Assembly (NCBI RefSeq): GCF_019925205.1
Contig: NC_083562.1
Coordinates: forward strand, 6,324,001 to 6,388,000
From: Metopolophium dirhodum
Taxonomy: Eukaryota; Arthropoda; Insecta; Hemiptera; Aphididae
DNA length: 64,000 nt
Direction of reading: 5' to 3'
Notes under the pieces: generated by a model
The model's database searches: none
What the model was told of the DNA's origin: nothing
Seen by the model: the letters and a program-made list of their open reading frames with translations, nothing else
Translations under genes and position numbers: made by a program
Shown: in pieces, positions 53,301 through 64,000 of the stretch
Layout: each line of letters begins with the position of its first letter
How positions within the stretch are numbered: the first letter of the stretch is position 1

Positions 53301-55735
53301 GTTTACTAAAATAAAAAATGTATTTACCTACTTATAAAAAATATACATGTAGTGCATCTTATATAATATTATAATAGTAGGTAGTATTTTTAGATAATAT
53401 ACTGAAAACAATAATAATCAATAAAGATTTCCATAATAAATCTTCCCTGTGCACTTATCTATACAAATATTGAGCCTAATTTGAGCATTACTAATGCTGA
53501 TTAGACTCGTTTGGTCGGTGGCCACACTATTTTGAAAGACACCGCGTCCGTCCACATAATCCATAAAGTATATAAGCACAGAATAGAATAATATATAAGT
53601 ATAAGTCTAGACAAGATTCAAAGATTGGATAACCCCGCATAACTTAGAACTTGGGAGGTATATACGACAGTTGAAATAGCATTATCATGACATTAATATT
53701 ATAATATTATCGATGAATTTGAAAACCAACTTAGAGATAAGTCTATGTAAATAAAAACATTAAAATAATATAAATAAATATGTTTTTCAACAGTGGTTTC
53801 ACAGTATTGGTTTTACAATGATGACTTGTGTCATGTGTACGTTATTTTGTTTGTGTCTGTCGTCACAATTTATGTGCACCAATTACATTTTATGTGTATG
53901 GATGAACTATAAATAAAACTGCATAATATCATAAATTACTTCAGTCATGATTTTTGTTTTTTTTTTTTTTTTACTTAACAAAAGAGTACTTACTTACAAT
54001 CTGTGATCATACGACACAATAAGTTTATTATTCATCATAATAATATACACACAGTGATACAGATGAACAATGATGTTATAACCATAGTTTAGTACTAATG
54101 TACAATGAGGAGCCGAGGAGGGAGAGACTGTCCAGCGATAGAACCCACGTGTTTTTAATTCATATTATTATGATAAGATATTATAATCTTATCGTGACTT
54201 TACCGCTATTGTGCTTATAATGATCTTTTTGTATACTGATATCAGATATACCAATATTCATATACCAATACGCTCGGTAATTTTCATGATTAATATACCA
54301 ATAATTGTCCAATTGCAATAGATAATAGACATTGGTACCTAATTTAAATTTAAAATATGCATAAATGACATTTATTATATTCAATACAACATTAATAATT
54401 ACTTTACAAACAAAATAATAACATATAATAATGAACACTTATAAAATATATAATAATAATAAATTACAATTATACAATATAATATAAAAGTATCTAATAG
54501 TTTAATTACTGTGTTACCCCATATTATAAAGTATTATGCAATGCAACGAACCAATTAAGCTGATAAATAGCTTGCGAAAATTAAAACTCGATTTCGTGTG
54601 TATCGCTCAAATTCATACTAGTACGCGTATGTTGGCTAAAATTATGTTTCATAAAAGTCCAGACACCGTTACATAAGCTCAACTCCAATAATCAGCTATA
54701 GACATTTTAAATTCAAAATTATATTTTTTTTCTAAAAAAAAAATATTTAACTATATAATTAAGTCTCTCTCGGTAATCCATCGATCAATATAGAAATAAG
54801 TTGTAAATTTAAAATTTTTTTAATAAACATAGTTTGTGTATCATGCGTATTAATGTATTATAATCCAACGTTGGTGGAATTAGATTGGACACAAACATAA
54901 TATATTGTTTTATACCTGAAGGTAAAACTAAAAGGTAAGAGCAATAATTATTGATCTAAAAATACAAATTTTCTTTTAGCCACAACTGGTCCATGCGCGT
55001 ATATATTTCCGGCCAGCCACGTGTTTATACTATATAACGTGATTCATGGAAACTCGGTGTACGTACAGGGTAATCGTGTCCAAAAATAAACAATTTTCCG
55101 AGAAAGATGAGATCGACATTTTGCGTGACGTTCTCTTTGCAGACGTTTTTTTTTTGCAACGACAATTTTATTATTACGAGAAGCACACGCGCGTCTATTA
55201 ACGGCTGCAGGGATCAAATATAAAATTATTACGGGTATATTTTTCATTTTTAGTAAGCGAGGTCAGTCGGTATGTAAATAGGCGCATTAGTGGGGGTGAG
55301 AGGGAATGGCTTGGGTGGGCTTAGCACCCCCGGCTTTCAAATTAGCACCATCATGATTTGCGCTCCTGGGTGTGCAACTTTTATTTCTAATATTTGCTCT
55401 CAGAGTGATAAATCTGGCCTGAAACATATATGTATAGGTACTTACCTCCTAAATTCCTAATATGATTGAACATAAAATCGCATAAATTATACACATTTTA
55501 TAACACGCTTCAAGGCCATTTTAAATATTAACTGGTTAAAAAAATAGAATTATTTTAATATTTAATCTATAATAGAATAATATTATGGTACAGTGGTCTA
55601 GGGAGGAATTTCGCAAATGCCGCAAACCTAAATAAATTGCATACAAGCAGCACCGAGCATCTCTCTAAAAATAATATACCTACCACAAACCTAGACTTTT
55701 TTCAACTAAACTATAAGTAATATACTTTAAAAATA
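50400..55735. other. AT-rich non-coding tract
   Basis: No gene recognised. A probable solo end of a hAT-type MITE, CACTGGATCCGCCACTG, lies at about 51735-51751 and resembles the termini of the element at 41650. Another repeat-like patch with GCACCCCCGG lies near 55280-55380. Confidence 0.5.
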
Positions 55736-55740
55736 AATTA

Positions 55741-55873
55741 CAGTGGAACCTTAAAAAGTCGAACTAAATGCTGTTTCTTTGCCTAATTTAACTTAACCCA
55801 ATCTAACCTTTGTAAGTCGAAAAAAATTAATTTTCCTGGAATTTTGACTTTTGAAGGTTCCGTCGATTTACTG
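55741..55873. mobile_element. Small pogo/Tigger-like MITE
   Basis: The left end CAGTGGAACCTTAAAAAGTC and the right end, complement CAGTAAATCGACGGAACCTTC, are imperfect inverted repeats carrying the CAGT.GAACCT...AAGTCGAA character of pogo/Tigger-type termini. TA dinucleotides flank both sides, the target expected for this superfamily. It is 133 bp and non-coding. Confidence 0.5.
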
Positions 55874-56902
55874 TAATATTATAAAATAAAAACATTATAT
55901 TACATAATATTCGGAAAAATTTAACTCGACCCGGTCATTATATCATCAAATATTATTATTTTTATTATTTTCATTATTAGTTGTAATTACTAATTGATAT
56001 TGTATAACCTTTATTAGATAAAGGATTACATTTATATAATCATATATTTTTATGATGACATGTTTATATTTTTATATTTTTAGAGTCTCACCTATCTATA
56101 AAACAAAGCTATTATCCTTAGGGATAGACACAGTGTAACAAATGACATACATTATGTAAATAACCCTATACACCGCTAAATAAATAAAGTATTATTATGG
56201 TCATTTTATAATTATAATATTCATTATCTACAATTATCAATAACACAATTCGAACAACAAAACGATAAAAAAAAATCGTAAACAATCGGAAAATGGTCCG
56301 TTTATTGAACGTTTCCTTTGCAACTAAATATATTATAAATATACTAATTATATTCCACATAACCATTTTAATATTCGTTTTGCCACACAATTCTCTATTA
56401 CGATAAGTCAGAAATCAGACTCAAATATTCAGTTGTCCGGCCGATATTATAATATAATATACGATTATGTGAATTGTGCACCACTGCAGTCAATACTCAC
56501 GAGTCGCGTTTTTTCTATGTCGGTATAGTGTTATAGTATGAGGATTATGAGTCCCGACACGATATTATAGTGGAGGCTAGATACACCATAATAACCCTTT
56601 TATATAAACGAAATCCACGGTCATTATTATTTTTATTGCTATAATATTATCATCGCACGACAAAGCAAATATAAGTATAGAAAACTGATAAAACGAAAAT
56701 ACTTAAACACACATTAACTTGGAAAATTGTGCCCACTTTATATGGTTAGGTATAGTATTATTGCTCACAAAAAAAATAAATGATTAATGACTATAAATAT
56801 TATTATTAGAACAGCAGGTTAATTATTGTAACGCAGTACGCACATATTCCTCGCCTCCCTGTTCTGATATGATCTAACCTTAACCCCAACTATCCTATAG
56901 AC

Positions 56903-57568
56903 CAGTGATTCCCAACGTGGGCGCTACCGCCCCCTTGTGGGCATTTTTTATTTTGAAGGGGGCGTTTTTATGAGGGGGGCGCTAAAGGGGGCGCTCATCT
57001 ATCATTTAAATTTTTTTTGTTTATAACTGATTGTAATGAAATGTATAACTACGTAGAATAAAATACCTAATGTAATCAACACAATTATGTAGGTATAATA
57101 TTTATAGACACTTAAATAATATCAAAAAAATTATCTTGACAGGTACTTGACGTTATTATCGGAGTTATCGTATAGATTCCGATTAGCGGCTAATGATTAG
57201 CCGATTCCGACAATGTTATGTGGAGATTTAAGACTAATGCTGACATCTATTGAACCAGATATCATTTCGTTAGCAGGAAAACATCAACCTCATGGCAGTC
57301 ATTAGTCACATAAGTATTTTTTGTATTATAATTTTATATTAGCGAATTCGAAATCAAATTATATAATTATTAATTATTAGTAGGTATTTAAATTTAAAAT
57401 TAACTAAATTGTAGCGTTAAAATGTTAATGATATTTTGTCTTAAATTAAATAGCTTATTAAAAAATAAAACGTTTATCATTTTAAAAAATTGATTGGGGA
57501 AGGGGGGGCGGTGTGTGATTTTAAAAATCTAAAAGGGGCGTTGAGTAAAAAAAGGTTGGGAAACACTG
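56903..57568. mobile_element. 666-bp hAT-type non-autonomous element, copy 2 (inverted)
   Basis: The same element as at 46277-46942, in opposite orientation and of identical length. Reading the two copies side by side revealed no base difference. It is flanked by its own perfect 8-bp duplication, CTATAGAC (56895-56902 and 57569-57576), proving an independent insertion. Confidence 0.93.
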
Positions 57569-57579
57569 CTATAGACGTT

Positions 57580-58470
57580 AGAACATGGTAGAGAGCATAA
57601 TATGGGTGGTAACAGAGTGTATGAGGGGTGAATGTAAAAAAATGGGATTTTTACCGTTTTACCAGAATTAGGACATTACGATCTTAGTAGTTCTTACATA
57701 AACTCTGCATTATTATTACTTTTTCGCTTAGCGTGGTGGCGCACAATAGCCAATAAAAATTGATGATCTCGTTGATGTCAGTGGTATATCGTATATAATA
57801 TTATTAGCAGCTACTACGGTTACCAATGTTTCGTTAAAAAAAAAATATTTATTTTTCTTGGCTAAAATGGAGGGAGCGAGTGATATTTTTTTAAATGATT
57901 GCACCTCATGGACAGGAGGGATAGTACCGCATATGGTAGAGACTAGAGCAAGTACCTTAAGTAAGGGAATATCGAGTGTCCTGCGATAAACGAATCATAC
58001 TGTATAATATATATTTTTATTTTTTATCACAAGTACACGAGACAGACGATTTACTCGAAAAATGTTTACGCATTCCGCTAATTAAAATAAGGGAAATTAG
58101 TATGACCATCCTAGTTTTTTTTCGTGGAGGTACTATTTCATCATACAGTTACCACTGTTATGGTATAATTGCCAGTTGGTAATAAAAAACGATATCGGTC
58201 GTCTTACAGGTGGATTACACATTAAAAATTCAAAATATTAGACGTTGTTCGAGTGTCATACATTTTTAATTTCAACAGCAAATCATTTATAATTTAAAAA
58301 GTTTATTTCACATTCAAGGCATACATCATTTTTGTTGAATATTTATTTTTTTAATCCCATTAAAATCCATCGTATGAAAAAACGCACAAATTATGGTTTA
58401 GGCGGTATACCTATATACTTTTACAGTTAAATAAGACTCCGTTTTTATGCACTTATTATAATATGAAAAC
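57580..58470. other. Intergenic sequence, no gene recognised
   Basis: A plus-strand frame at 57976-58182 includes HETDDLLEKCLRIPLIKIRE, but no family or splice support was seen. Confidence 0.5.
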
Positions 58471-58485
58471 CAAAACACATTATAT

Positions 58486-58884
58486 CAGAGGTTCCCAAAC
58501 TGTGGGTTACGATTATACTTTTGGTAGGTTGCTTTGAGTTCTGAAATAGTAATATACATATAAACTATTTAATAATAGATTATACTGTAAAATATTTTAT
58601 ATTTTAATACAATATTATATTCATATGATACATACTATACTGTACAAATGTACAATGTACTTAGATGTTCGAATTTAGTTTTATCATTGATCATTATCCG
58701 CGACGATTACAACTTACAACAGTACCAGTGACGTAAAGTGTGTCACCATAACACTGTCAGACTAAAAATGATCACAAAAATAGCGAAGTACATTGAAACA
58801 AAAAAAAAGGCCATTAGTATAATGTGGGTCGCCAAAATTTGAAGATTTTCCAAAACGGAAAAGTAAAAAGTTTGGGAACCCCTG
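58486..58884. mobile_element. 399-bp hAT-type MITE
   Basis: The left terminus CAGAGGTTCCCAAACTGTGG and the right terminus AGTTTGGGAACCCCTG are inverted repeats of the classic hAT type, flanked by the perfect 8-bp duplication CATTATAT (58478-58485 and 58885-58892). The interior is AT-rich and non-coding. It is a different family from the 666-bp element. Confidence 0.9.
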
Positions 58885-58899
58885 CATTATATTTTACCA

Positions 58900-60990
58900 A
58901 AAACAAAATAGGAAATATGGTTATCAACTGTTATTGAGTTCAATGAACGTGACGGAATCAACTAATACTTCATGTTCATATAATATATTTTTAACGATTT
59001 TCAAGACGATCTTCACTATACTTTAAACCTACATTTTAACAACTATATTATAATATATTATTATACTAATATGTAATCATAAATCTGTTTATTATACTAT
59101 AGTATATTATTATTGTACATGGTGACTCCAATCAATTTCCCGCGATTCCTAGCCCCTAGGTAATGTCGCGCCCAATCTTTTGAAAAATAACACAAACAAA
59201 ATTTATTAAAATATATATACAATATTATGCAACGACGGCGACACACCACAAAGGGTAATGATATTTTAGATTATAAAATATAATATAAATAATAATTCAC
59301 GATGTACCTATGCGTATAATGCATGATAGGACGTGATTTCATAATTTGTTTGTATTTCAATTGTTCGTATTATTATAATATCGTTTTAAAGGGCTACCGC
59401 GCTACCGTATCTCATTGAAATTTATAACTACAATATTGCAGGTTACAGTCCACCCTCTACGCCTTATATGATATATGTATAATATTATATACAATTTATA
59501 CATTAACTAAAATCCAACATTTATTTAATCAATATAATGTAGCTTGTAGGTATACACTTGTGTATATGCTAATACTATTGTACTATGTGTCCATGTACAA
59601 GTAGGGACGTCTTCATTTGGCGACTGGCTATTACTATTACTATTACTGGCTATTACTATATTGTGTTAATTAAAAAGCCGCATCTTTCTAATAATAACCA
59701 ATGTTTAGTTTGCCGATATATGCAATCAATATTTTGTGAATATAGTATAATTCTGAATAATAGTTTTAATACAACTCAAAACTTTCCAGAACAAACGCGT
59801 TTTAACACCTAAATTGCTTACCTCTTCGTCATAATATTGTTTAATTGAGTATATTGTACTATTATAAATTATAATATATAGGTACCTAGTTTATTATAGT
59901 ATAATAAATAGCTATGTTACGATATAGTAAAAAATAATTTATTTCACTCAGTCGTACACTCGTACTAATGTACCATGTATATTGTATAGGTATGTATGCA
60001 AGTATAATATGTATAATACTATAATACTATAATAGTATACAATTTACTAAAAAAAACAAGTGAAATCATTACCTATATTATTATGTCATATAGAGTGTAT
60101 GACTGATAACAAACGATCGTTTCTTAAATTATTATGACGTTAGAATATCAATTTCGATTAATCTTAATACAATTTTAACTTGTTTGCATATTGGTCATTA
60201 AAAATTAATCGTACCTAAACACTGCAGAAATGATGTACTAATATTGTTGAAGTAAATTGGACGTGTTACATTCAAAAAATGCATAGACTTTTGAGCTATA
60301 ACGCGGTATAATATAATATTATATGATGAGATAGATAACTTCTGATCGAGAAGGTGTGTAGAACTAGAATGTATGCGTCATATATGTATATTATTGTATT
60401 TCAATATATAGTCGGTGTATGAACCGTATTGGACCCGAACGTGGATACTATAAAACCACGAGAAATTATAATATATACCTACCTACAACCTACTACATAT
60501 TATTATACTTTACCTAAGTATTTAACAAGCGCCAGAGAACGATTTCGTTGACGATCCATGTACCTATGATATAATATTTTATCGTAATAATAATATAATA
60601 TCCAAACTTCGTATACCCAAATATTATTATAAGTAGGTACTTATATACATACCTATATGTATCATATAATAATATAATATATATTATACTATTAATAAAG
60701 CATTAAGTCAGCATTGATGGTCGCTCGGTGACCATTTTTTCAATATGTACTTATACATGTATAGTGTATACTGTATAGGTACAAACAGGTATATATATAT
60801 AATATAGCCATATAGATGTAAATATAATATATATAATATACGAAATTACGCTATGATGATGAGAGACATTTGTAAAGTGGATTACGAACACTGTTGGGTA
60901 TACCTACATATGTCTTTTGGTTTGACGGAACATCGGAAAAAGTAAAAAAGAGAAAATGTCTTTCTTAAAAAATAATGAGTGCCAGATACA
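58900..60990. other. AT-rich intergenic sequence
   Basis: Nothing beyond AT-rich simple sequence and dispersed GTAGGTA/TACCTA words. Confidence 0.55.
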
Positions 60991-61009
60991 GGAGCGATGT
61001 AAGACCGCG

Positions 61010-62010
61010 GTGTCAGTGCGGGGAGTTTTGTATTTTTTTTAGGGGGGTGGGGTAGTGAACGGAGTGGAAGTGGTGGTGGTCGGATCGATATTTCAGCTGC
61101 ATTACGAGGCAATCTTGAAGGAAAACGCGCGCGAGTAATGAAAAAAAACTAACAGCGGTAGGGAGGGAAAAAAACGACAACGGTGAAAGGGAACCCTTTT
61201 TTTTACTGCGTTCGGCGCTTCAACCCTCTCGTTTTGGCACGGGCGATTTTTTGTATTTTATTTTTTTTTTATACACATCGCAACCCCTTTTCTTCCGCGT
61301 GGGGGAGAGGTAAAAGAAAAAAAAATCAATACCGCCGCAACCCCATCGGCGGCGGCGAAGAACCCGTGCGGCTGCGGCGGCAGAGTTTATATTCATTCTT
61401 ATTTTTTATTTTTTTTATTCGTATAACATCACATTATACTCGCCACCCGGCGGAAACAAACAAAAAAAACGCACCTCACCCTCCGCGCGCCCGTTTTAAT
61501 TGCACCCTCCACCGCGCGCTTCCGGGGTTTAATTAGTCCGCGCCGCACAAGCCATCGTCCGCGGGGGTGAGGTTCTCGGAGCCGCGGGGGTGAGGTCCGC
61601 CGGCCCGTGTCTCACGGGTCCCCGCACACCGCACTCCAGCCGCACCGCTTGACGCGTCACGGTCGCTTCTCCGCTGCTGCAGGAGAAAGGACGCGCGCAC
61701 CCCTTTGCCGCGCGCACTAGCACGCGTATATATATGTATATTATAATAATGGAAATTATATAATTCCACTCTCCCTGCACCGCTCCGCCGCCGACTATGA
61801 CAATAATAAAAGCGCGCGCGCACATTTGCATGCGACCGGGCGGACGATTTATGGTCGGAATTAAAACGTGACGGTTCGAGGGTATAGCTTGGGCGGGGTG
61901 CGGTGGCGGCGGCGGCGGGGTAGGACGGCATTGCCGTGCGCTGAATGGATAAACGCCGCCGCCGCCGTTAATGGCTATAAATTTAAGCGCTGTGCCGAGC
62001 TGAACGCGTG
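61010..62010. promoter_or_regulatory. GC-rich, CpG-rich island, possible promoter
   Basis: GC content rises sharply, with CCGCCGCCG and GGCGGCGGCG tracts and a tandem 15-bp repeat ACCTCACCCCCGCGG complement near 61563-61595. Long frames on the minus strand (up to 197 codons) are low-complexity Pro/Arg/Ala/Gly and are attributed to composition. A CpG-rich promoter or 5'UTR of a gene beyond the window is the most likely reading; strand cannot be decided. Confidence 0.35.
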
Positions 62011-62019
62011 CGATACACG

Positions 62020-64000
62020 CGAAAAAAGTACACTTATTTGAGTAGAGGTATATTAATATTTGATTATTATACCACGGTATTGGTAGCCTAATGGTAGGTA
62101 CTCTACTTTCCGTTGACAACAATAATTGTTATTATACCTAAAAATCGCGGCGTCTTCACTCGCAAATTTGTACGTTATCTTATTTTATCTCTCGCCCCGT
62201 CGTCGGTTTTTTACTTTTATTATTCGGCTTGGATGTCATACGTACATAACCTAGTAAGTACATTATTATATGTCCGTGTAATACGCGACAGGATTTGTTT
62301 TCATTTCAAGTCCTGCCGCCGAAATGAACGGCGTCGTATCGAAGGTATTCGATGTCGAATGTATAGGTACTTATTTAATATACTATATACTATATATATA
62401 GTACGTAATAATATTATGTCTTTTCTACTTTGATGATGAAATATTACCAATGTAAAATCATTTCGAGCGGTGATAATAATATCTTATATAAACTCAACTG
62501 ACAAAAACGCAATATTATTGATACAACTACCTACTATGCAGAAATGTCGAATATAGGTAAACGTGACATGGACGTACCTACCAAATTAGGTTTTTTATTT
62601 TTTAAGCTCACGTTGATTTTGTATACGGTGGAAATTCACAAGTCTAATGATTTAATAACAGTAAATTATTCTTCTCTCTTATTTTCAAAATCCACTTCCG
62701 ACAAACACTTGTATATATATAACCTTTCTATTATAAGCTTTCTGTATACGTCCTTAAATCACGTTTGTCAGTTGAATGTAGTCAATGCGGTATTGAAATT
62801 ATTACTAAATCGGTTTTTTTTTATCCGGTATTCACCACATGTCCTCTTGCAATGCTATGCAAAAAAAAATCACTATCGTATTTACGCGGGAGAAATATTA
62901 TAATATGAGTAGGTATTAACTACTAATCCTCTATCCCCTCAAACCGAATTTATGTATAACATTAATAACATTTTTCAAATAAAAATAAACATATTAAAAT
63001 TAAATCTTTATTTCTGTTAAACATACAATCATTCAATCCACCCCGATCCATTTTAAAAATCTCAGATCCGCCGTAAAGCCCATTTATTCGTTTTCGCGTG
63101 TATAGATGTTGTTGCGACATAATATTTTCCTAACATACTAACATAACTATTGCAGTATTGCTTATGATAAATATATTAAAGTCACATTTTTTGAAATTAT
63201 TACCTCAGTATAGTAATTGTTGAACACTCTGCAGCTATCTCAGTACTCTTGTACGCCTATTATCTGCCAACTAAGTCTGCTGTTACTATATAAGTTAATT
63301 TTTTTCCATTTCTTAACCGTTTCATGTTTGAACACAAAAGAAGCAGTTTATGTAATAATTAAATAAAATACGTTTTTTATAGTAAATAAGAAGCCGTGAG
63401 CAATATCAAGCTGATGTACAATAAAAACAAATCCTTTGATATGTTCGCCGAAAAACACTATAGACTTTTAGTGTAATCTTCTTATACGTTAAACAATAAA
63501 TTAATTTGCCGACGATTTGCTCTCGTCTTCATAAAAAATTACTCAGACAATATAGTCTTAGATGTTTTACTTAAAATTAGAAACATTAAAGTCTGTCAGC
63601 AGCTGAAAACAAATTTTGTTCAAAATTCAAACAATAAACTTCCATCAAGAGATAAATCACTGAAATGGTGAAATGAGAATGTGATTTATTCAACATGCAA
63701 CTGATTATAATTTATTTCTTCTCCCCATAATATACATGTATATAATATTGAATAACTATTTCTTCTCCCTAAATCAATTCAGCGTGTATAGTTTTTATAT
63801 GGTAATGTGCATAATATGTTTATTTTACAATATAGGCATGCTACTCTTATCTGGTTTTTTACATCACATCTTCAAAAGTATACAGATGATCACATCAAGT
63901 TTGATCGATTACCATCATAAACAATGCCTATATTACGAATAAATTCAGTTTATTTTTAAAATTAAAAAATATCGTTTTTAAATACCCATAGTTTAAATAA
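62020..64000. other. AT-rich sequence to the window end, no gene recognised
   Basis: Frames of 106 and 119 codons on the plus strand (62113-62433, 62544-62903) have no recognisable motifs. Confidence 0.5.

Noticed and set aside
61529..62122. 197-codon minus-strand ORF
   Set aside because: It is Pro/Arg/Ala/Gly-rich from GC tracts, several overlapping frames are open at once, and no family motif is present.
62544..62903. 119-codon plus-strand ORF
   Set aside because: No recognisable motif or splice context, and the composition matches AT-rich background.
1..64000. Bacterial-type operons, CRISPR arrays, phage or toxin systems
   Set aside because: Spliced genes, LINEs and MITEs show a eukaryotic chromosome; no regularly spaced repeats or prokaryotic gene clusters were seen.

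Overview
This is a eukaryotic, intron-rich, very AT-rich window, most likely from an aphid or a close hemipteran. The reasons are the gene structure, the many GTAGGTA/TACCTA motifs, short TTAGG runs (the insect telomere motif), and the degenerate LINEs and small hAT-type elements typical of such genomes. The species is inferred from general character, not from a search.

One gene is read with high confidence. It is a plus-strand, nine-coding-exon lysosomal-type glycoside hydrolase family 27 enzyme (alpha-N-acetylgalactosaminidase / alpha-galactosidase), CDS 20200-40279. The exons join in frame into 442 residues with a signal peptide, both catalytic aspartates, the four N-terminal-domain disulfide pairs and all three N-glycosylation sites known from human GLA. 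The residue that separates the two human enzymes (Glu in GLA, Ser in NAGA) is Ser here, so GalNAc activity is favoured. A GC/CpG-rich tract at 16.5-17.3 kb ending in a splice donor is a plausible promoter plus 5'UTR exon. Polyadenylation signals follow the stop codon.

Layout: 1-16.5 kb has no recognisable gene apart from a 5'-truncated LINE copy at 12.65-13.2 kb. 16.5-40.5 kb is the GH27 gene; its introns hold a 633-bp foldback element, a 129-bp AT palindrome, a short hAT-like element and an unexplained protein-like stretch at 22.9-23.2 kb. 41.6-47.4 kb contains two degraded antisense LINE reverse-transcriptase remnants, one of them interrupted by a hAT-type MITE. A minus-strand exon-like stretch lies at 45.8-46.0 kb and a Ser/Asp/Glu-rich frame at 48.1-48.2 kb; these may belong to an unidentified minus-strand gene. 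Two copies of a 666-bp hAT-type element, which look identical to each other, sit in opposite orientation at 46.3 and 56.9 kb. CpG-rich islands at 49.7-50.3 and 61.0-62.0 kb look like promoter regions of genes not otherwise visible here. The remainder is AT-rich non-coding sequence with microsatellites. No bacterial-type operon, CRISPR array, rRNA or convincing tRNA was seen.
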